Shown piece by piece: positions 41,655 to 51,262 of a stretch of 64,000 nucleotides of DNA. The stretch comes from JAPLDA01 sp043787975 (GTDB lineage: Bacteria; Bacteroidota; Bacteroidia; AKYH767-A; 2013-40CM-41-45): the NCBI GenBank assembly GCA_043787975.1, contig JAYVUK010000001.1:1-64000 (forward strand), given 5' to 3'. The stretch's first letter is position 1. The number at the start of each line of letters is the position of its first letter. The notes under the pieces are model-generated. The model was not told the origin of the DNA and ran no database searches. It saw only the letters and a program-made list of their open reading frames with translations. Position numbers and translations under genes: made by a program.

Positions 41655-43574
41655 ATGATTCGTAAAGTAGTATTTAAACTGTTTTTTATTTTTTCTCTCA
41701 CATGCATTGGTCAGGCAAATGCACAGGAAGTTTTATTTCCGCTTACTGAGAATCCTGTAATTAAACAATACTTAAAAACACATGTTATTTCTGATGATGC
41801 TGCTTATCGGGTTCAATCGGTCACAGATACAATTACACTTCCTTTCAGAGAAGATTTTTCCGGACGTGGAATATATCCTGTTGACACCAATTGGATAGAT
41901 AGCTCAGCGTTTATTAATTCAACATTTTGTTTTATGCCGGTTACAATTGGTGTTGCAACCCTGGATGGAATAAATAAATATGGGAATCCTTATGATCCTT
42001 TATCAGGAGCATCCGATACTGCTGATTTTTTAACTTCTAAATACATCAAGTTTTCTTCTCCAACATACGATCCTTTGAATCCTTTAGATACTACTATTTG
42101 GTTTAGTTTCTATTATCAGCCACAAGGATTGGGTGACGAACCCGAAACAGAAGATTCGCTGACGCTACAATTTAAAAATTCGCATGGCGTCTGGAATGAA
42201 GTGTGGAGTACTCCGGGACATGCAAACATGGCTTTTCAGCGAGTGAACATTCATCTAACGGATTCCAGTTATTTGTATGACGGTTTTCAATTCAGGTTTA
42301 TGAATTATGCAACTCAAAATGGTAACCGTGATCACTGGAACATTGATTATGTTTATCTTGATAATGATAGAAGCAACAATGATTCCTTAAACGAAATCAC
42401 ATTTGTCAATCCTATTAAATCCTATCTGAATGAATTTACTGCAATGCCATATTCGCATTATAAGTATACGGTTGCTCAAGGAAACAATCCTATTAGAAGT
42501 GTAATTTCTGATACTATTCGTTGCTTTAGAATTCCAGGTCTCCAAACAGGAATTACTGCAAGGCATACCATTACTGATGAAAATGGAAATGTGGTTCTCC
42601 CGGTTGTTACATTTTCTTCTCCGCTGTCTCCTATAGCAGGTCAACAAAATTCATTCATTGGCATTTCCGATCCTTTACCAAGTGCTGTATTTACTCCAAC
42701 TTTAAGTTCTGAATTTGCGGACTTTTTTATAAAGCATTTTTTCACTGCAACATTTGCTGGTTTAAAAACCAATGATGAATCCAATTTCATACAACATTTC
42801 CAAAACTACTATGCTTATGATGACGGCACTGCTGAAACTGCTTATGGAATTCCTGAAGCAGGAGCAAAAATTGCGTATCGCTTTAATGTGAAAATGCAGG
42901 ATACATTGATCGGAGTTCAGATCTATTTTAACCAGGTTGGCCAGGTCGTGCACAACAATTTATTCCAGCTTTGCTATTGGAGTGATATCAATGTGACTGC
43001 GAATACAGACAATCTTGTTTATAATATGACCGATAATCATCCGGCTAATATTGACAGCATCAACGGTTTTGCAACATATGTTTTTGATACACCACAAATC
43101 GTAAATGCAAACACCAACATTTGGGTCGGCTGGATTCAGAATGATGCTACTCAACTTGGAATCGGAGTGGATAAAAATACCATTGCGACAAGTAATATGT
43201 TTACCAAGTTCACAAGTGGCGGCATACTTAAATGGCGACAGTCGATCATACAAGGATCGTGGATGATGCGGCCGATATTTAAGAGTTCACTCAATGTAGG
43301 AATCAACGAACAGGAAGCTTCAGCTTTCTTCTTTAATGTATATCCGAATCCTGCATCAACAGAAGCATTCATTGATATTCGTGTGGAGAATAAACAGCGT
43401 TATGAATATGATCTTTTCAATAACCTTGGAGAAAATGTTTTGCACGGAAATGCTGCTTCTGAAAAAATAAATATTTCGCATCCGCCTTTGGCGGATGGTT
43501 TTTATTTTGTCAGGCTTACTGATAAGAATACAGAAGAATCAGTAACGAAGAAACTGGTTATTCAGCATTACTGA
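41655..43574 (+). CDS. T9SS-secreted protein of unknown function
   Basis: 639 residues with a signal peptide (FKLFFIFSLTCIGQANAQ). The body has jellyroll-like features: LPFREDFSGRGIYPVDTNWID, DTTIWFSFYYQPQG, a QFRFMNYATQNGNRDHWNIDYVYLD segment resembling a MAM or carbohydrate-binding fold. A second region (ENYYAYDDGTAETAYGIPE-type motif) follows, and a T9SS sorting domain ends it (VYPNPASTEAFIDI to ADGFYFVRLTDKN). It sits with the ligase and PASTA genes, but no functional link is shown. Confidence 0.83.
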   Translation: MIRKVVFKLFFIFSLTCIGQANAQEVLFPLTENPVIKQYLKTHVISDDAAYRVQSVTDTITLPFREDFSGRGIYPVDTNWIDSSAFINSTFCFMPVTIGVATLDGINKYGNPYDPLSGASDTADFLTSKYIKFSSPTYDPLNPLDTTIWFSFYYQPQGLGDEPETEDSLTLQFKNSHGVWNEVWSTPGHANMAFQRVNIHLTDSSYLYDGFQFRFMNYATQNGNRDHWNIDYVYLDNDRSNNDSLNEITFVNPIKSYLNEFTAMPYSHYKYTVAQGNNPIRSVISDTIRCFRIPGLQTGITARHTITDENGNVVLPVVTFSSPLSPIAGQQNSFIGISDPLPSAVFTPTLSSEFADFFIKHFFTATFAGLKTNDESNFIQHFQNYYAYDDGTAETAYGIPEAGAKIAYRFNVKMQDTLIGVQIYFNQVGQVVHNNLFQLCYWSDINVTANTDNLVYNMTDNHPANIDSINGFATYVFDTPQIVNANTNIWVGWIQNDATQLGIGVDKNTIATSNMFTKFTSGGILKWRQSIIQGSWMMRPIFKSSLNVGINEQEASAFFFNVYPNPASTEAFIDIRVENKQRYEYDLFNNLGENVLHGNAASEKINISHPPLADGFYFVRLTDKNTEESVTKKLVIQHY

Positions 43575-43686
43575 TTCAACCACTCGTTATGTCTGGATGT
43601 GTGAATGATGTAAGTTATATCTAAAATTGTGTAAAGATTAACCAGGCAACGAAGCAGACTTTTACGTAATCGTAAATCCAACTGGA

Positions 43687-43714
43687 ACGGGTTGCAAAGT
43701 GCAACCTGTTTTTG
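43687..43714 (+). terminator. Intrinsic terminator
   Basis: ACGGGTTGC-AAAGT-GCAACCTGT forms a nine-base stem with one G-U pair, followed by TTTTT. It separates the T9SS gene from mlaE. Confidence 0.75.
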
Positions 43715-43732
43715 CTTTAATACACTACATGG

Positions 43733-44527
43733 ATGAGTCAACCACGGACTGCAAGATATTTTTTTTCAAAGGGAATTGATGCGTACTTTGCGCGTGTTTA
43801 TAAGGCGTATAAGTTTACTGCGCGTTTTTTTAAGGAAGCATTCAGGTTACCATTTCACATACGGGAAGTAATTAATCAGTGCTTTGAAGTTGGTTTAAAG
43901 TCCTTGTTGTTAATTACGGTAACAGGTTTTATTATCGGAATTGTATTTACAAAACAATCGCGTCCTTCGCTTGAGGATTTTGGTGCGACATCGTGGTTGC
44001 CATCGTTGGTGGGGATTGCGATCGTAAAAGCATTGGGCCCTTTGGTTACTGCCCTTATTTGTGCCGGTAAAGTGGGTTCGAGCATTGGTGCCGAACTTGG
44101 TTCAATGAAGGTAACGGAGCAGATAGACGCCATGGAAGTCTCTGCAATCAACCCGTTTAAATATTTAGTGGTGACGCGAGTACTTGCTACGTCCATTACC
44201 ATTCCCATCCTTTCTTTCTATTGTAGTTCGGTGGCACTTTACGGTGCGTATGTAAATGTACATGCTGAAGAAGCGACCAGCATCATCAGTTTTTATCAAA
44301 GCGCTTTTAGCACCATTACCTTTCTGGACATATTTACTGCCGTAGCAAAGTCAATTGTCTTTGGTTTTACCATTGGCATGGTGGGTTGTTACAAAGGGTT
44401 TCATGCTTCCCAGGGTACGCGCGGGGTTGGCAGGGCAGCAAATAAAGCAGTAGTGCTTTCCATGTTTCTTATATTTATTGAGGAAATTGTAATTGTACAA
44501 GTCTCAAACTGGATTCGAAATTTTTAA
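43733..44527 (+). CDS. mlaE: MlaE-family ABC transporter permease
   Basis: 264 residues. Typical MlaE features: SLLLITVTGFIIGIVFTKQS, a GIAIVKALGPLVTALICAGKVGSSIGAELGSMKVTEQIDAMEV core (the conserved EL..M.vteQIDAme), and ATSITIPILSFYCS. It forms the membrane dimer of the phospholipid transport system that works with MlaF and an MCE protein. First gene of a mlaEFD set with gaps of three bases; mlaB and mlaC are absent here. Confidence 0.93.
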   Translation: MSQPRTARYFFSKGIDAYFARVYKAYKFTARFFKEAFRLPFHIREVINQCFEVGLKSLLLITVTGFIIGIVFTKQSRPSLEDFGATSWLPSLVGIAIVKALGPLVTALICAGKVGSSIGAELGSMKVTEQIDAMEVSAINPFKYLVVTRVLATSITIPILSFYCSSVALYGAYVNVHAEEATSIISFYQSAFSTITFLDIFTAVAKSIVFGFTIGMVGCYKGFHASQGTRGVGRAANKAVVLSMFLIFIEEIVIVQVSNWIRNF

Positions 44528-44530
44528 ATC

Positions 44531-45307
44531 ATGGAGAATCAGAAACCACATGTTATAAACAAAGATGAATCTGTAATTTCCATCAGAGGACTCTATAAAT
44601 CGTTTGATGAACTGCATGTGTTAAAGGGAATTGACTTTACTGTTTTTAAAGGGGAGAATGTAGCCGTGCTGGGAAAATCAGGTACGGGTAAATCTGTACT
44701 CATAAAAATTATTGTGGGACTGCTTGCCCCGGACCAGGGTGAAGTTATTGTATTGGGAAAGCAGGTGAATAAACTGGATGGAAAAGAATTGGATGCGCTG
44801 CGGTTGCGTATCGGGTTTTCATTTCAGAACAGTGCCTTGTACGACAGCATGAATGTGTATCAAAATCTTTCATTTCCACTAACGATGAATGTAAAACATC
44901 TTTCTAAAAAGGAAATAGATGCCGCGGTAATCGAAGCACTGGAAGCAGTGGGCCTGAGAGATAAGATAAAGCAAATGCCGTCTGATCTTTCAGGAGGCCA
45001 GCGAAAAAGAATCGGCATTGCACGAACATTAATTCTTAAACCCGAAATCATGTTGTATGATGAACCGACATCAGGCTTAGATCCTATAACAAGTGCCGAA
45101 ATTAATGAGCTTATCAATGAAGTCCAGCAACAGTATAATACCAGTTCTGTCATCATCACACATGACCTTACCTGTGCAAAGGCTACCGGTAACCGGACAG
45201 CCATGTTACTGGACGGAAAATTTTCAAGGGTGGGTAAATTTGAAGACGTGTTTGAGAGTGAAGATGCGGAGATAAAAAAATTTTTCAATTATAATTTTAT
45301 ACAATAA
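44531..45307 (+). CDS. mlaF: MlaF-family ABC transporter ATPase
   Basis: 258 residues. Walker A GKSGTGKSVLIK, Q-loop FSFQNSALYDSM, signature LSGGQRKRIGIA, Walker B IMLYDEPTSGLDP and switch His in VIITHDLTCA. ATP hydrolysis drives lipid movement through MlaE. It lies three bases after mlaE and three before mlaD, so it is certainly co-transcribed. Confidence 0.95.
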   Translation: MENQKPHVINKDESVISIRGLYKSFDELHVLKGIDFTVFKGENVAVLGKSGTGKSVLIKIIVGLLAPDQGEVIVLGKQVNKLDGKELDALRLRIGFSFQNSALYDSMNVYQNLSFPLTMNVKHLSKKEIDAAVIEALEAVGLRDKIKQMPSDLSGGQRKRIGIARTLILKPEIMLYDEPTSGLDPITSAEINELINEVQQQYNTSSVIITHDLTCAKATGNRTAMLLDGKFSRVGKFEDVFESEDAEIKKFFNYNFIQ

Positions 45308-45310
45308 GCT

Positions 45311-46285
45311 ATGAATGAGACATCAAATAAACGTCCAGTGATTGTCGGTCTTTTTGTTTTGTTAGGACTGGTTTTCCTGATCATCGGAATCCTGATGGTT
45401 GGTAACTTACATGAAACCTTTAAACAAAAAATGAGTGTGGTTTCTGTTTTTGATGATGTGAGCGGATTGCAATCGGGAAACAATGTAAGCTTCTCCGGAG
45501 TAAAAATAGGGACTGTAAGTGAACTGCGTTTTTTCGGAATCTCTCAGGTGGAAGTGAAAATGAAAATTGAAACAAAAGCCAGGCAGTTTATTCGCAGGGA
45601 TGCGAAAGTGAAGATCGGTTCAGACGGAATTATCGGGAATAAGATGCTTGTTATTTACGGAGGTACTGAAGGCGCAGGTGAGGTGCAGGAAGGTGATACA
45701 TTGATCGTTGAAAAAACTTTTACTTCGGAAGACATGATCAATACCTTGCAGGAAAATAATAAAAATTTTCTTGCGATCACCACAGATTTTAAAATCATCA
45801 GCAGGAAGATGGCAGAGGGAGAAGGGACGATCGGAAAAATGTTGACCGATAATTCCCTGTATGCAAATATGAATTCGGCAACAGCCTCACTTAAAAGCGC
45901 ATCAGCAACAGCTCAACAATTGGTAAACTCCCTCGCTGATTTTAGTGCCGGCTTGAATAAGAAAGGCACCCTTGCAAATGAACTGGTTACTGATACAACG
46001 GTTTTTAATTCGTTGAGAAGTTCTGTTTTGCAGTTACAACGGATGGCTGATACCGCAACGTTGTTTATCACGAACCTGAAAGAGGCAACAGGTAATGCGA
46101 ATACACCCATTGGTGTTTTGCTTCATGATGAGAAAGCTGGTGGACAATTAAAGGAAAGCATTAAGAATCTGGAAAGCAGTTCTAAAAAATTGGATGACGA
46201 CCTGGAAGCCGCACAACATAATTTTTTGCTGAAAGGTTTTTTTAAGAAGAAGGCGAAAGCCGGGAAGAGTTCTCCTGAACAATAG
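45311..46285 (+). CDS. mlaD: MlaD-like MCE-domain protein
   Basis: 324 residues. One N-terminal membrane segment (VIVGLFVLLGLVFLIIGILMVG) is followed by the MCE domain (SGLQSGNNVSFSGVKIGTVSEL, then VKIGSDGIIGNKMLVIYGG, about residues 38-120). The C-terminal half is helical, rich in Ala/Ser/Thr (NSATASLKSASATAQQL) and ends KKKAKAGKSSPEQ. MCE proteins form hexameric rings that conduct lipids between the membranes. The helical tail is longer than in the E. coli protein, as in many Bacteroidota. Confidence 0.92.
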   Translation: MNETSNKRPVIVGLFVLLGLVFLIIGILMVGNLHETFKQKMSVVSVFDDVSGLQSGNNVSFSGVKIGTVSELRFFGISQVEVKMKIETKARQFIRRDAKVKIGSDGIIGNKMLVIYGGTEGAGEVQEGDTLIVEKTFTSEDMINTLQENNKNFLAITTDFKIISRKMAEGEGTIGKMLTDNSLYANMNSATASLKSASATAQQLVNSLADFSAGLNKKGTLANELVTDTTVFNSLRSSVLQLQRMADTATLFITNLKEATGNANTPIGVLLHDEKAGGQLKESIKNLESSSKKLDDDLEAAQHNFLLKGFFKKKAKAGKSSPEQ

Positions 46286-46316
46286 AATATGGCAGGTGAG
46301 AAATGAAGTATGCGTA

Positions 46317-46466
46317 GTGTATCAGTTTGAAAGAAGATTCCTCGCTTTGCTCGGAACGACACTTATGAGAGTGACGATAGGCGGGCTTAAGCCCGCCTCG
46401 CAGCTTTAATTTGGATTGTCATTCCGAACGAAGCGAGGAATCTAAATATAATTCAAACTGAGACAC
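46317..46466. repeat. About 150-base palindromic element (GTCATTCCGAACGAAGCGAGGAATCT type)
   Basis: The left arm 46317-46360 and right arm 46418-46466 are inverted, both holding a GATTCCTCGCTT(T/C)G..CGGAA.GAC core and a TCAGTTTGAA segment. A smaller perfect hairpin GGCGGGCTT-AAGCCCGCC (46380-46397) fills the centre. It lies between mlaD and rluD with no coding capacity, like a miniature transposable element. The GTCATTCCGAACGAAGCG core is familiar as a dispersed repeat in bacteria. Confidence 0.75.
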
Positions 46467-46507
46467 TACCGAAGTACTCAACAAATCGCTTCTCCGAATT
46501 TGATTGA

Positions 46508-46515
46508 TACCTTTG
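46508..46515 (+). promoter_or_regulatory. rluD promoter -10 box TACCTTTG
   Basis: TACCTTTG fits TAnnTTTG, ending 24 bases before the ATG at 46540. This rules out a longer frame from 46504 as the start. Confidence 0.5.
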
Positions 46516-46539
46516 CACTTTAATCCCGAATCTTATTTT

Positions 46540-47601
46540 ATGATGGAACCCACTCAATCATCCATGTCATCGGAAGAACTAGAAATAAACGATCAGGAAG
46601 AACTCTACGAGCATTATCGCATCGTGATTGAGAAAGGTCAGATGATGCAGCGTATCGATAAATACCTGCACAATCATTTGCCGGCAACATCGCGTAACCG
46701 GATTCAGAATGCCATCGAAGCCGAGAACATTCTTGTAAACGGAAAACCGGTAAAATCAAACTACAGGGTAAAACCGCTGGATGTCATCCAAGTTGTATTG
46801 CCGCATCCTGTGCGCGAGTTTGAATTAATTCCTCAGGACATTCCGATCAATCTTGTTTACGAAGATGAGGATGTCGCCATCGTTAACAAACCTGCCGGCA
46901 TTGTTGTTCATCCTGCGTATGGAAATTACGATGGTACACTGATGAATGCATTGGCGTATCATTTTAAAAATCTTCCGCAAAGCGGCAACCGGATGGAGCG
47001 CCCGGGTTTGGTGCATCGCATAGATAAAAATACTTCGGGGTTGCTCGTGATTGCAAAAACAGATTTAGCAATGAATCTCCTCGCGAAAGAATTTTTTGAC
47101 CGGACAATCGATCGCAAATACATTGCGTTGGTGTGGGGAGATTTCAAAGAAGAACAAGGAACAGTCACCGGAAACATCGGTCGCAATTTAAAGAACCGGA
47201 AAGTGATGGATGTTTTTCCGGAAGGCGATCACGGCAAACATGCAGTGACACATTATAAAGTGATTGAACGATTTGGATATATAACCCTGATCGAATGTAA
47301 GCTTGAAACGGGACGAACACACCAGATTCGTGTTCACATGAAACATATTAACCATCCTCTTTTTAAGGACTTTGAATATGGTGGTGACCGGATTTTAAAA
47401 GGAACAACATTTACCAAATACAAACAGTTCGTCGAAAATTGTTTTGATATGTTTCCCGGGCAAGCGCTACATGCAGCTTCGCTTGGGTTTATTCATCCAA
47501 CCACAAAGAAGAAAGTTTATTTTGAAGCAGAACTTCCTGACAATTTCAAAGCGGTGTTGGAAAAGTGGAGAAACTATGTGAAGTACCAGAAGGAAAATTA
47601 G
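46540..47601 (+). CDS. rluD: RluA-family 23S rRNA pseudouridine synthase (RluD-like)
   Basis: 353 residues from the ATG at 46540. A short acidic N-terminus is followed by an S4 RNA-binding domain (MQRIDKYLHNHLPATSRNRI, VNGKPVKSNYRVKPLDVI). The catalytic domain has HRIDKNTSGLLVIAKT with the nucleophilic Asp, then LIECKLETGRTHQIRVHMKHI and GQALHAASLGFIHP. RluD isomerises uridines in helix 69 of 23S rRNA. It is separated from mlaD by the palindromic element. Confidence 0.93.
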   Translation: MMEPTQSSMSSEELEINDQEELYEHYRIVIEKGQMMQRIDKYLHNHLPATSRNRIQNAIEAENILVNGKPVKSNYRVKPLDVIQVVLPHPVREFELIPQDIPINLVYEDEDVAIVNKPAGIVVHPAYGNYDGTLMNALAYHFKNLPQSGNRMERPGLVHRIDKNTSGLLVIAKTDLAMNLLAKEFFDRTIDRKYIALVWGDFKEEQGTVTGNIGRNLKNRKVMDVFPEGDHGKHAVTHYKVIERFGYITLIECKLETGRTHQIRVHMKHINHPLFKDFEYGGDRILKGTTFTKYKQFVENCFDMFPGQALHAASLGFIHPTTKKKVYFEAELPDNFKAVLEKWRNYVKYQKEN

Positions 47602-47829
47602 GATACTTCTCAGTATGAATGAAACCAATAACTCGTATACGAGACCATTCCTTTTATTATTATTCATTTTAGAATCCAGCGATCATTCCGTTTCTTGCTT
47701 CAAAGTTTAGTGTGTTTGTTGAGAAACGAATTCGGAAATGTGATAAATATTCATGCGTTTAACAATTATTTAATCTACGTTTACCAGTGTAGAAAAGAGA
47801 TTTTAGCGCCTTTCAAAAATTAATGAAGT
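47602..47829. other. Intergenic region
   Basis: No gene. The GATTTTAGCGCC stretch at about 47800-47815 may include a weak -10 box for the following operon, but no clear TAnnTTTG was found. Confidence 0.4.
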
Positions 47830-49506
47830 ATGAAAGAGAATAACATTATTAGTTTACTTGTCTTCCTGTTTTGCTTTAGTTGTGATTGCTACTCACAATG
47901 GAATCCAAATCCTTCTGTTAATACATCTGTTTGTGTTCAGCCGAATGACCAACAGGGTGTTCGGCTTGTTACTGATGGAAAAGGAGGAGCAATTATTACG
48001 TGGACTGATTACCGCAATGATGTGACACAAAATTCAGGAGATATTTTCGTGCAGCGTATTGATAAAAATGGAGTGAATTTATGGACATCCAATGGCGTTA
48101 GTGTTTGCACCGATTCTTCTGACCAAACTGCTCAGGCAGTCGTTGAAGATGGAAAAGGAGGAGCCATCATGGCATGGACAGATTCACGGAACGGGAATAA
48201 GGATATCTACGCTCAGCGGATTGATTCTTCCGGCGTTGTTTTATGGACTGCAGATGGCATTGGTGTTTCTGTGAAAATAAGAAGTCAGCAAGATCCGCAT
48301 ATCATTTCTGACGGGGCAAATGGTGCCATCATCGTTTGGGAAGATTCTGTCAATGGTTTATGGGATGTCTACGCACAACGGCTGGATGCTTCAGGGGTTG
48401 CCTTATGGGCGAGCGGAGGTGTGGTTGTTTGTTCTGCTGTGTTGTCTCAACTAAATGCAAGGTTGACAACAGATGGAAATGGTGGAGCCATTTTTACCTG
48501 GCAGGATTTCCGGAATACAGTGGATTACAATATATATGCTCAGCGTCTGAATTCTTCAGGCACACCGCAATGGACAGTAAACGGAATCATCATTTCGAAT
48601 AATGCCGATACTCAGAACAATCCGAAAATAAAATCAGATGGTTTGGGCGGTGCTATTATCGCCTGGCAGGATAAAAGAAATGGAAACGATTACAATGTGT
48701 ATGCGCAGCGAGTTAATGCATCGGGAGCTATTCAATGGACGAGCAATGGAGTTGCCATCTGTAGCGCATTGGACAATCAGAGCGCGCTCGACATGGCAAC
48801 CGATGGGATAAACGGAGCCATTATTTCCTGGAAGGATAATCGCAGCGGTAATTTAGACATCTATACACAGAGAATAAATCAGAGTGGATCCATTCAATGG
48901 ACAGCCAACGGAGTTTTGCTCTCGACAGGTTCTGCTCCTCAAATAAATCCGAATACTGTTGGTGATGGATTTGGCGGAGCAACCATTGTTTGGCAGGATT
49001 CAACAGCCGGAAACTGGGATGTCATGGCGCAACGAATTGATTCAAGTGGTGTGGTGCAGTGGACAGTGGGAGGAGAGGCGGTGGGAACGGCAGCCGGTAA
49101 TCAAACAGATCCCAAAAACGTTTCGGATGGATCCGGCGGATGTATTTTCGCCTGGCAGGATAAAAGAAATAACACGGACTTTGATGTGTATGCTCATCAT
49201 CTTTTTTCGAATGGAAGTGCACTCGGAATCAACGAAGAAACGAATCCTCTTGAAAGCGTCTGTTTCCCCAATCCTTTTTCTCAATCGACAATAATCAGTT
49301 GGCAAACGGCAAATCAAAATAGTCAAGGTTTCTATATTATAATATACGATGTGAGCGGCCGGGTTGCATTTCAAAAAACAAAAATTGAAAATGACCGGTT
49401 TAAGTTTGAGAGGGGAAATTTAGAAAGCGGAATATATTTTTACGAAATCAGATCGGAGCTTACTCATACAATTAGTTCAACAGGGAAATTTATCATCATC
49501 GATTAA
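47830..49506 (+). CDS. T9SS-secreted propeller-like repeat protein
   Basis: 558 residues. A signal peptide (VFLFCFSCDCYSQ) is followed by seven or eight tandem repeats of about 53-58 residues with the consensus GGAIIAWQDKRNGN..YAQRvd.sG..qWT.nGv.ic (for example YNVYAQRVNASGAIQWTSNG). A T9SS sorting domain ends it (VCFPNPFSQSTIIS to LESGIYFYEIRSE). The repeats are nearly regular enough to suggest recent duplication. It is the first gene of a six-gene unit ending with the polyphosphate polymerase genes. Confidence 0.85.
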   Translation: MKENNIISLLVFLFCFSCDCYSQWNPNPSVNTSVCVQPNDQQGVRLVTDGKGGAIITWTDYRNDVTQNSGDIFVQRIDKNGVNLWTSNGVSVCTDSSDQTAQAVVEDGKGGAIMAWTDSRNGNKDIYAQRIDSSGVVLWTADGIGVSVKIRSQQDPHIISDGANGAIIVWEDSVNGLWDVYAQRLDASGVALWASGGVVVCSAVLSQLNARLTTDGNGGAIFTWQDFRNTVDYNIYAQRLNSSGTPQWTVNGIIISNNADTQNNPKIKSDGLGGAIIAWQDKRNGNDYNVYAQRVNASGAIQWTSNGVAICSALDNQSALDMATDGINGAIISWKDNRSGNLDIYTQRINQSGSIQWTANGVLLSTGSAPQINPNTVGDGFGGATIVWQDSTAGNWDVMAQRIDSSGVVQWTVGGEAVGTAAGNQTDPKNVSDGSGGCIFAWQDKRNNTDFDVYAHHLFSNGSALGINEETNPLESVCFPNPFSQSTIISWQTANQNSQGFYIIIYDVSGRVAFQKTKIENDRFKFERGNLESGIYFYEIRSELTHTISSTGKFIIID

Positions 49507-49508
49507 AT

Positions 49509-49910
49509 ATGAAAAAAAGATCATTACTACTAGTGCTATTCGTTTCTCTTGTAGTTGCATTCTCTGCCTGCAAGAAGGGGCCGGGTTCTGGCGGAACAAC
49601 ATCAATCATTGGCAAAGTATGGGTTGAAAAGTGGGATCCTGATTTTATCGTCCATGCCGATACGCTCGATTATTGGGCCATGGATGCCGATGTCTACATC
49701 ATTTATGGAGATGATGCAACGTATGGTGACCGGACCAAAACCGGACCCGGTGGTGTTTTTGAATTCCATTACCTCCGTGAAGGGCATTACACGATTTATG
49801 TTTATTCGGATTCCCCTAATCCGGGTGGAAAAGTCGCTGTCATTAAAGAGCTTGATATTCCCGGCGACGGAACGACAGACATAGGAACCCTGACGATCAA
49901 AAAAAATTAA
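49509..49910 (+). CDS. Lipoprotein with a carboxypeptidase-regulatory-like domain
   Basis: 133 residues with lipoprotein signal SLLLVLFVSLVVAFSAC (Cys about residue 21). The mature part is one beta-sandwich of the transthyretin or CarboxypepD_reg type: SIIGKVWVEKWDP, DADVYIIYGDDATYGDRTKT, GVFEFHYLREGHYTIYVYSDS. It lies two bases after the preceding T9SS gene. Confidence 0.75.
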   Translation: MKKRSLLLVLFVSLVVAFSACKKGPGSGGTTSIIGKVWVEKWDPDFIVHADTLDYWAMDADVYIIYGDDATYGDRTKTGPGGVFEFHYLREGHYTIYVYSDSPNPGGKVAVIKELDIPGDGTTDIGTLTIKKN

Positions 49911-49915
49911 GGAAA

Positions 49916-50491
49916 ATGAAAAAGCGATTCATCGTTTTAGCAGGATTTTGTTTGTTTTTTATTTTTAACGCATCATCGCAAAGCAAGAAAGATGTTAAGA
50001 AGCATGATATCAAATCCGTAACAGTTGCTGTGCATGAAATAGATGCCAATGGAAAAGAAATAATATTTACTGATTCGTATCAGAAGTTTGATAAAAACGG
50101 AAAATTGATTGAAGAAATTGAATACGATAAAACCGGTGTTTTTCGCAGGCATGAGTACTGGAAGTTCAATAGGAACAACGATGAAACTGAACATACAGAA
50201 AATGATGCAAAAGGAAGTATCTTAAAAAGAACGGTGACCGAGTACAATTCAAATGATAAAAAAATATCGGAGACCATCTATGACGGGAACAATGTGATCA
50301 CTGAAAAAATGCAGTTCACCTACAATCCTGATGGAGAGAAAGTGACTGAGGTCACCTCAAACGGATCCGGAAAAGTTCTCAGCAAATCTGTTTTTACGTA
50401 TGACAACAAAGGATTGAAATCAGGACGAAAAACTTACAATCCTACAGGACAACTGATCATGACTAAAAAATTCAGCTACGAATTTCATTGA
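49916..50491 (+). CDS. Exported protein with MORN/YD-like repeats
   Basis: 191 residues with signal peptide KKRFIVLAGFCLFFIFNASSQ. The body repeats the pattern D..G..ie.i.YDk.G....y.ykfn (for example YDKTGVFRRHEYWKFNRNND and YNPTGQLIMTKKFSYE). No enzymatic motif. It lies five bases after the lipoprotein gene and three before the VTC gene. Confidence 0.72.
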   Translation: MKKRFIVLAGFCLFFIFNASSQSKKDVKKHDIKSVTVAVHEIDANGKEIIFTDSYQKFDKNGKLIEEIEYDKTGVFRRHEYWKFNRNNDETEHTENDAKGSILKRTVTEYNSNDKKISETIYDGNNVITEKMQFTYNPDGEKVTEVTSNGSGKVLSKSVFTYDNKGLKSGRKTYNPTGQLIMTKKFSYEFH

Positions 50492-50494
50492 CGG

Positions 50495-51262
50495 GTGGAG
50501 AACATCAAGGAGATACTGGAAATTTTTGCACCCATTACCTTAACGGAGATGAGTGAGAAGATGCTGATGAATCGTGTGGACACAAAATATGTTTTCCCGG
50601 CATCACAGATACCGTTATTCCTGGACCAACTAAAAGACGATTACCGTGTGCTGGATGTAAACGGTGTAAGGTTGAGCCGCTATGAATCGCTTTATTTCGA
50701 TACAGAAAATCTCGATTTGTTTCACAAGCATCAGCGGGGCAGAAGCAACCGTCACAAAATACGCTACAGGAAATACGTGGAATCGGATTTGCATTTTTTT
50801 GAAATCAAATTCAAGAACAACAAAGGGCGCACCATTAAGGACCGTGTGAAACAGTATGCGATTGCGGACACCATCAGCAATGTCGCTGAAAAATTTCTTC
50901 ACGAAAAAACTCCGATTCAATCGTCTGAATTGTTTCCGCAATTCTGGGCGAACTATTCACGCATTACACTGGTGAATACTGTTTTGGACGAGCGCGTTAC
51001 ACTTGATCTGGACATTGTGTTCAAAAAAAATAAGGATGAGTATGGTTTTGATGATTTGGTCATTGCAGAAGTCAAGCAGGAAAAATTTGTTTCATCTTCT
51101 TTTCTCAAACTGATGAAAAAATACCATGTACGTGAAGGATCAGTCAGCAAATACTGTCTTGGTGTGATTCGTATTGATAATTCCGTCAAGCATAATAATT
51201 TCAAACCCAATTTAAGAAACATTAATAAGGTACTGTATGGCAATTCTTCAGGTTCTAAATGA
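50495..51262 (+). CDS. VTC-domain polyphosphate polymerase
   Basis: 255 residues with a GTG start at 50495. The triphosphate-tunnel fold is plain: MNRVDTKYVFP, YESLYFDTENLDLFHKHQRG, RSNRHKIRYRKY (paired Arg/Lys), FFEIKFKNNKGRTIKDRV, LDLDIVFKKN, VIAEVKQEKF and SKYCLG near the C-terminus. VTC-type enzymes polymerise polyphosphate from ATP; bacterial VTC domains often stand beside DUF4956 membrane proteins, as here (next gene overlaps by 26 bases). It lacks an SPX domain. Confidence 0.9.
   Translation: MENIKEILEIFAPITLTEMSEKMLMNRVDTKYVFPASQIPLFLDQLKDDYRVLDVNGVRLSRYESLYFDTENLDLFHKHQRGRSNRHKIRYRKYVESDLHFFEIKFKNNKGRTIKDRVKQYAIADTISNVAEKFLHEKTPIQSSELFPQFWANYSRITLVNTVLDERVTLDLDIVFKKNKDEYGFDDLVIAEVKQEKFVSSSFLKLMKKYHVREGSVSKYCLGVIRIDNSVKHNNFKPNLRNINKVLYGNSSGSK

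Noticed and set aside
47830..49506. Repeat structure as a recombination-prone array
   Set aside because: The repeats are protein-level repeats with diverged DNA; no long identical stretch was noticed.
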